A stretch of 33,965 nucleotides of DNA from Acholeplasmataceae bacterium (GTDB lineage Bacteria; Bacillota_I; Bacilli_A; Acholeplasmatales; UBA5453), in NCBI GenBank assembly GCA_012800005.1, contig JAAZKC010000095.1, positions 1 through 33,965 of the forward strand, in the 5' to 3' direction. Each line of letters opens with the position of its first letter. Positions within the stretch are counted from its first letter, which is position 1. The translations under genes were made by a program, and so were the position numbers. Below the pieces are notes generated by a model. The model worked only from the letters and a program-made list of their open reading frames with translations, searched no databases and was not told where the DNA came from. This document shows positions 30,855-33,965 of the stretch, in pieces.

Positions 30855-33212
30855 ATGAAAATATTAGAAAAATCATCAATTTGGGATTTACATATACATA
30901 CCAATAATTGTCCTAAAGGAACAAGCGAATTTACAACAAAATATAAAGATAACACTGAAGGATTTATTGATGAATTCATAAAAATCATTGATTTAAAAGA
31001 ATATGAGTTGTTAACAATGATTTCTTTTACTGATCATAACCAAATATCTATAGATGTTTATAAAGAATTTTGGTCACGTCATCATTCAGTGAAATTATTA
31101 CCTGGTGTTGAAATTGATGTAAAAATTAGTGACTCATCTAATATTAAACATTTGATAGCATATTTTGATGTAACTGAAAATGAATTTGATAATTTTGCCA
31201 TAAAATTAAATAAAATGTTAGCACCATCTAGAGATGGGAAAACTATGGACATTAACAAATTATTAGAAAAACTTATAGAATTGAAGTGTGATTTTTTAAT
31301 AAGCCCCCATGCTTTCAAGCAAGAAAAAAGAGGAATAGATTATGAATGGACTGATGAGGAGAGCGCTAAGTTAGGAAAACAAAAGTTCTCTGATCAATTT
31401 TTTTGTTTTTGGGAAGCATCTGGATACACTCAAATTGCAAAAGCTGTTGATTTTTTAAAAGAATATGATAAAAATGAAATGTCCATTGTAAGTTTTTCAG
31501 ACTCGAAAAGTTTTGATGATATAAAAAAATATTTGAACAACCCTCCTCAATATTTTCACAGTTTACCTAATTATAGAGGATTGTGCTTAGTTGGCACAGA
31601 AAAGACAAGAATTAGACAACACCCAGATATATTTGACAGGTCAAATAATTCTAATTTGATAGGTAAAATATGTTTTGATGGAAAAGAAATATTATTATCA
31701 AAACAATTAAATGCAATTATTGGTGGAAGGGGAAGTGGAAAATCATTATTATTAGACAGCATAGCAAATAAACTAGGTGAAAAATTAAAAAATTCAAAAA
31801 GAAAGGCATTTGTTGAAAACTTTGATATTGAACTTTATGATTATAATAATAATGTAATTTCAAACATAGAAATCGAATATTATGATCAAGCATATGTTTC
31901 AAATATATTTACAGAAGAAAATTTTTCTGGTAAACTCAAAGAAAAATTTTCTGATGCTTTTTCACAAATTGAGGATATAAAGTCTGAAATAATACAAGCT
32001 GAAATTCAACAAAAATATAATTCATATGATGATAATGACACTTTTACTGAAGAAAAGTTTAATTTAGAAGCGATAGATGAAGATTTTAGAATACTTACAG
32101 ATGATAAACTTGACATTTCTATATTTAAAAAAGATGGGCACTCAATACCTAAAACAAAGGATGCCGTTGATTATGAAAAAGCACTTAAGGATATTGATAA
32201 AAATTTTACTAATTTACTACCTAAACAAATAAATGAAAAAGAAATATTTAAGAGATTGAAACAAATTTTTCAAATAGCAGTTTTAAAAGAAAGTCATGAT
32301 TATAATATTAAACTTATTAAAGAAAAAAAAGCAATTAATAAATTTATTGAAAATTTTATAGAACAAAAAACTAGCATGGACAAAAGTGCTGAAAAAAAAG
32401 AAGAAATTAAAGACAAACTAACTAAAAAAATTAATCAATACGCAAGAGGGTATATTGAAAGAAACAAAATAGTTAATAAATATTTTTATTTAAGTAAAGA
32501 TTTCAAAAAAACGTATAGAAGATATTATTCTGTTGATGGATTAAAAAAGAATGCATTTACTTTTTCTAAAGAGTTAGATATTCAGACCCCGTTTGAATAT
32601 ATGTCAAAAATTTTTGAACAATATTTTGATAAAACAAAATTAAAAAGAATAAAAATAGAAAATAATCTACCAGAAATAATGAAAAAATATATAACGAATC
32701 CTGATGAAATTTTAAAAGAAAAAGCAGATTTATTAAAGTTGAATGAAGATTTAAATAAACTAGCACTAACACCTACCTTAAGAAACACTATTTATTATCT
32801 AGATGAAAATAATAAATTACAAGATATTGAAAATCTGTCACCAGGGTATCAAAGTAACATTTTAATGGAATATATTGTACATAAAGAAACTACAGTGCCA
32901 CTTTTAATAGATCAACCAGAAGACAATGTAGATAATCAGACAATTTATAAAGAACTTACATTATGGTTTAAAAAATTGAAATTAAAAAGACAGGTTATAG
33001 TAGTTAGTCATGATGCAAACATTGTTATTAATGCTGATTCTGAGAATATAATTATTGCAAACCAAAAAGCAGAAAAAGAGTTTAATTATAATTGGGGAGC
33101 TATGGAATATGACAATATAATTGTAAATTCTGCAACAATACTAGATGGTGGAAAAAAAGCTGTTGAGAGGAGATTATTCAAATATGAAACAGGAACAGAA
33201 AAAAATGATTAA
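30855..33212 (+). CDS. PHP-domain/SMC-like AAA ATPase (TrlF-like), candidate defence effector
   Basis: PHP motifs DLHIHTN, SFTDHN, LLPGVEID, LISPHAF; Walker A IGGRGSGKS (31719-31745), ABC signature-like LSPGYQSNIL, Walker B PLLIDQPEDNVDNQ, H-loop VVSHD. Confidence 0.85.
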   Translation: MKILEKSSIWDLHIHTNNCPKGTSEFTTKYKDNTEGFIDEFIKIIDLKEYELLTMISFTDHNQISIDVYKEFWSRHHSVKLLPGVEIDVKISDSSNIKHLIAYFDVTENEFDNFAIKLNKMLAPSRDGKTMDINKLLEKLIELKCDFLISPHAFKQEKRGIDYEWTDEESAKLGKQKFSDQFFCFWEASGYTQIAKAVDFLKEYDKNEMSIVSFSDSKSFDDIKKYLNNPPQYFHSLPNYRGLCLVGTEKTRIRQHPDIFDRSNNSNLIGKICFDGKEILLSKQLNAIIGGRGSGKSLLLDSIANKLGEKLKNSKRKAFVENFDIELYDYNNNVISNIEIEYYDQAYVSNIFTEENFSGKLKEKFSDAFSQIEDIKSEIIQAEIQQKYNSYDDNDTFTEEKFNLEAIDEDFRILTDDKLDISIFKKDGHSIPKTKDAVDYEKALKDIDKNFTNLLPKQINEKEIFKRLKQIFQIAVLKESHDYNIKLIKEKKAINKFIENFIEQKTSMDKSAEKKEEIKDKLTKKINQYARGYIERNKIVNKYFYLSKDFKKTYRRYYSVDGLKKNAFTFSKELDIQTPFEYMSKIFEQYFDKTKLKRIKIENNLPEIMKKYITNPDEILKEKADLLKLNEDLNKLALTPTLRNTIYYLDENNKLQDIENLSPGYQSNILMEYIVHKETTVPLLIDQPEDNVDNQTIYKELTLWFKKLKLKRQVIVVSHDANIVINADSENIIIANQKAEKEFNYNWGAMEYDNIIVNSATILDGGKKAVERRLFKYETGTEKND

Positions 33213-33510
33213 AATTATTCATGAGGGAAATGTTTTATTAGAAATAAATGCTAAATCACCCAATTTAGAAAACATTGTCAGTAAAATAATAGTAGACCCA
33301 GAAATCGATGTTGAAAAATTAGCATTAGAGACGGAAATAGAAAGTTTTGATAACAATACATTTTTGGGAATTTTAAAAAAGACAATAAGAGATATTAAGG
33401 AAGATTTGAAAAACGAAATTGATAAATATGAAGAGGTTGTCAAAAGTTTAAATTATGACGACGAAGTTGTGGAATATTATAAAAAAATGTTGGAACAACA
33501 AAAAAAATAA
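33184..33510 (+). CDS. Small charged helical protein, possible partner of PHP-ATPase
   Basis: ATG at 33184 overlaps the end of the PHP-ATPase gene by 29 nt (tight coupling); 108-aa product without recognised domain. Confidence 0.6.
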   Translation: MKQEQKKMIKIIHEGNVLLEINAKSPNLENIVSKIIVDPEIDVEKLALETEIESFDNNTFLGILKKTIRDIKEDLKNEIDKYEEVVKSLNYDDEVVEYYKKMLEQQKK

Positions 33511-33621
33511 AAGGAATGAAAAGGAAAAGCAAATTTGTCACAAATATAGGTGAGAGAAATTCTAATTTTTCAAAAAATTTTTGGAATTTTCTTTAATAAT
33601 TCTTTTTTAGTGTCGTTACTG

Positions 33622-33965
33622 TCAGTTATTGATGTGATAAATTTGATAGTATTTAGTTAAAGTAGGATTGTAATCTACTGTTGCTAAATAATTTGATATA
33701 GTGAGGGCGTCAATTTTATCTGTTTTAGTTTTTCTGATTGTCGCAGATTCAGAAAAACGTTTAATTAAAACAGGATTAACTTCCATAAACGAATAGCCAT
33801 GTTCGATTAAGAAGTGCTTTAAATTAACGCTATAGTGACCAGTAGATTCAAATCCTATTTTTATTTGGCCACCAACTGATTGTAAGGCTTTTAATAGTAA
33901 GTAAAAGCCATCATGTGAGTTATCAAAGTCTTGAGCTTCTTTGATAACCTTACCTTCACCATTAA
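33622..33965 (-). pseudogene. IS110-family transposase, partial (N-terminal DEDD region; 5' end beyond window, 3' end truncated/decayed)
   Basis: Minus-strand translation NGEGKVIKEAQDFDNSHDGFYLLLKALQSVGGQIKIGFESTGHYSVNLKHFLIEHGYSFMEVNPVLIKRFSESATIRKTKTDKIDALTISNYLATV...YQIYHINN* matches IS110 hallmarks (ESTGHY, VNP, KTDKIDA). The stop at 33622-33624 comes before the expected C-terminal half. Confidence 0.85.

Noticed and set aside
31082-31902. Minus-strand ORFs inside the PHP-ATPase gene
   Set aside because: Shadow ORFs in AT-rich coding sequence with a clear plus-strand domain architecture.
33560-33605. AT-rich hairpin (GAAATTC..GAATTTTC) as terminator of the PHP-ATPase unit
   Set aside because: Pairing needs a bulge and the sequence is low complexity; not enough support to call a terminator.

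Overview
AT-rich, Firmicutes/Mollicutes-like window. TGA reads as a stop, so the standard/bacterial code applies. The left edge holds the 3' part of an AAA15-type ATPase gene plus an RloB-like gene, a putative defence pair. A core block follows: mfd, a COG2509-like FAD dehydrogenase, purA, a small membrane protein, ridA (minus strand), and an unusual 432-aa tail-anchored protein with SAP/Rho-N-like segments and a His-rich stretch. From about 10.1 kb the window looks accessory. It has a chimeric pseudogene (AAA ATPase fragment joined to a decayed galE), then a minus-strand HigB-HigA-SecB-like operon that looks like a toxin-antitoxin-chaperone (TAC) module with a strong promoter and a 16-bp palindrome. 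Next is a ~17-kb Wzx/Wzy-type surface polysaccharide locus predicted to make uronic acids, UDP-L-FucNAc (possibly an acetamidino derivative) and ManNAcA, with a pyruvyl transferase. After it comes a large PHP-domain/SMC-like ATPase with an overlapping small partner gene (candidate defence system), and finally a truncated IS110-type transposase running off the right edge. The main leads are the TAC module with its C-terminally extended antitoxin, the PHP-ATPase pair with a non-canonical PHP motif, the tail-anchored SAP-like protein, and the sugar amidotransferase lacking HisH/HisF partners. All family calls come from reading motifs by eye; no database search was run.
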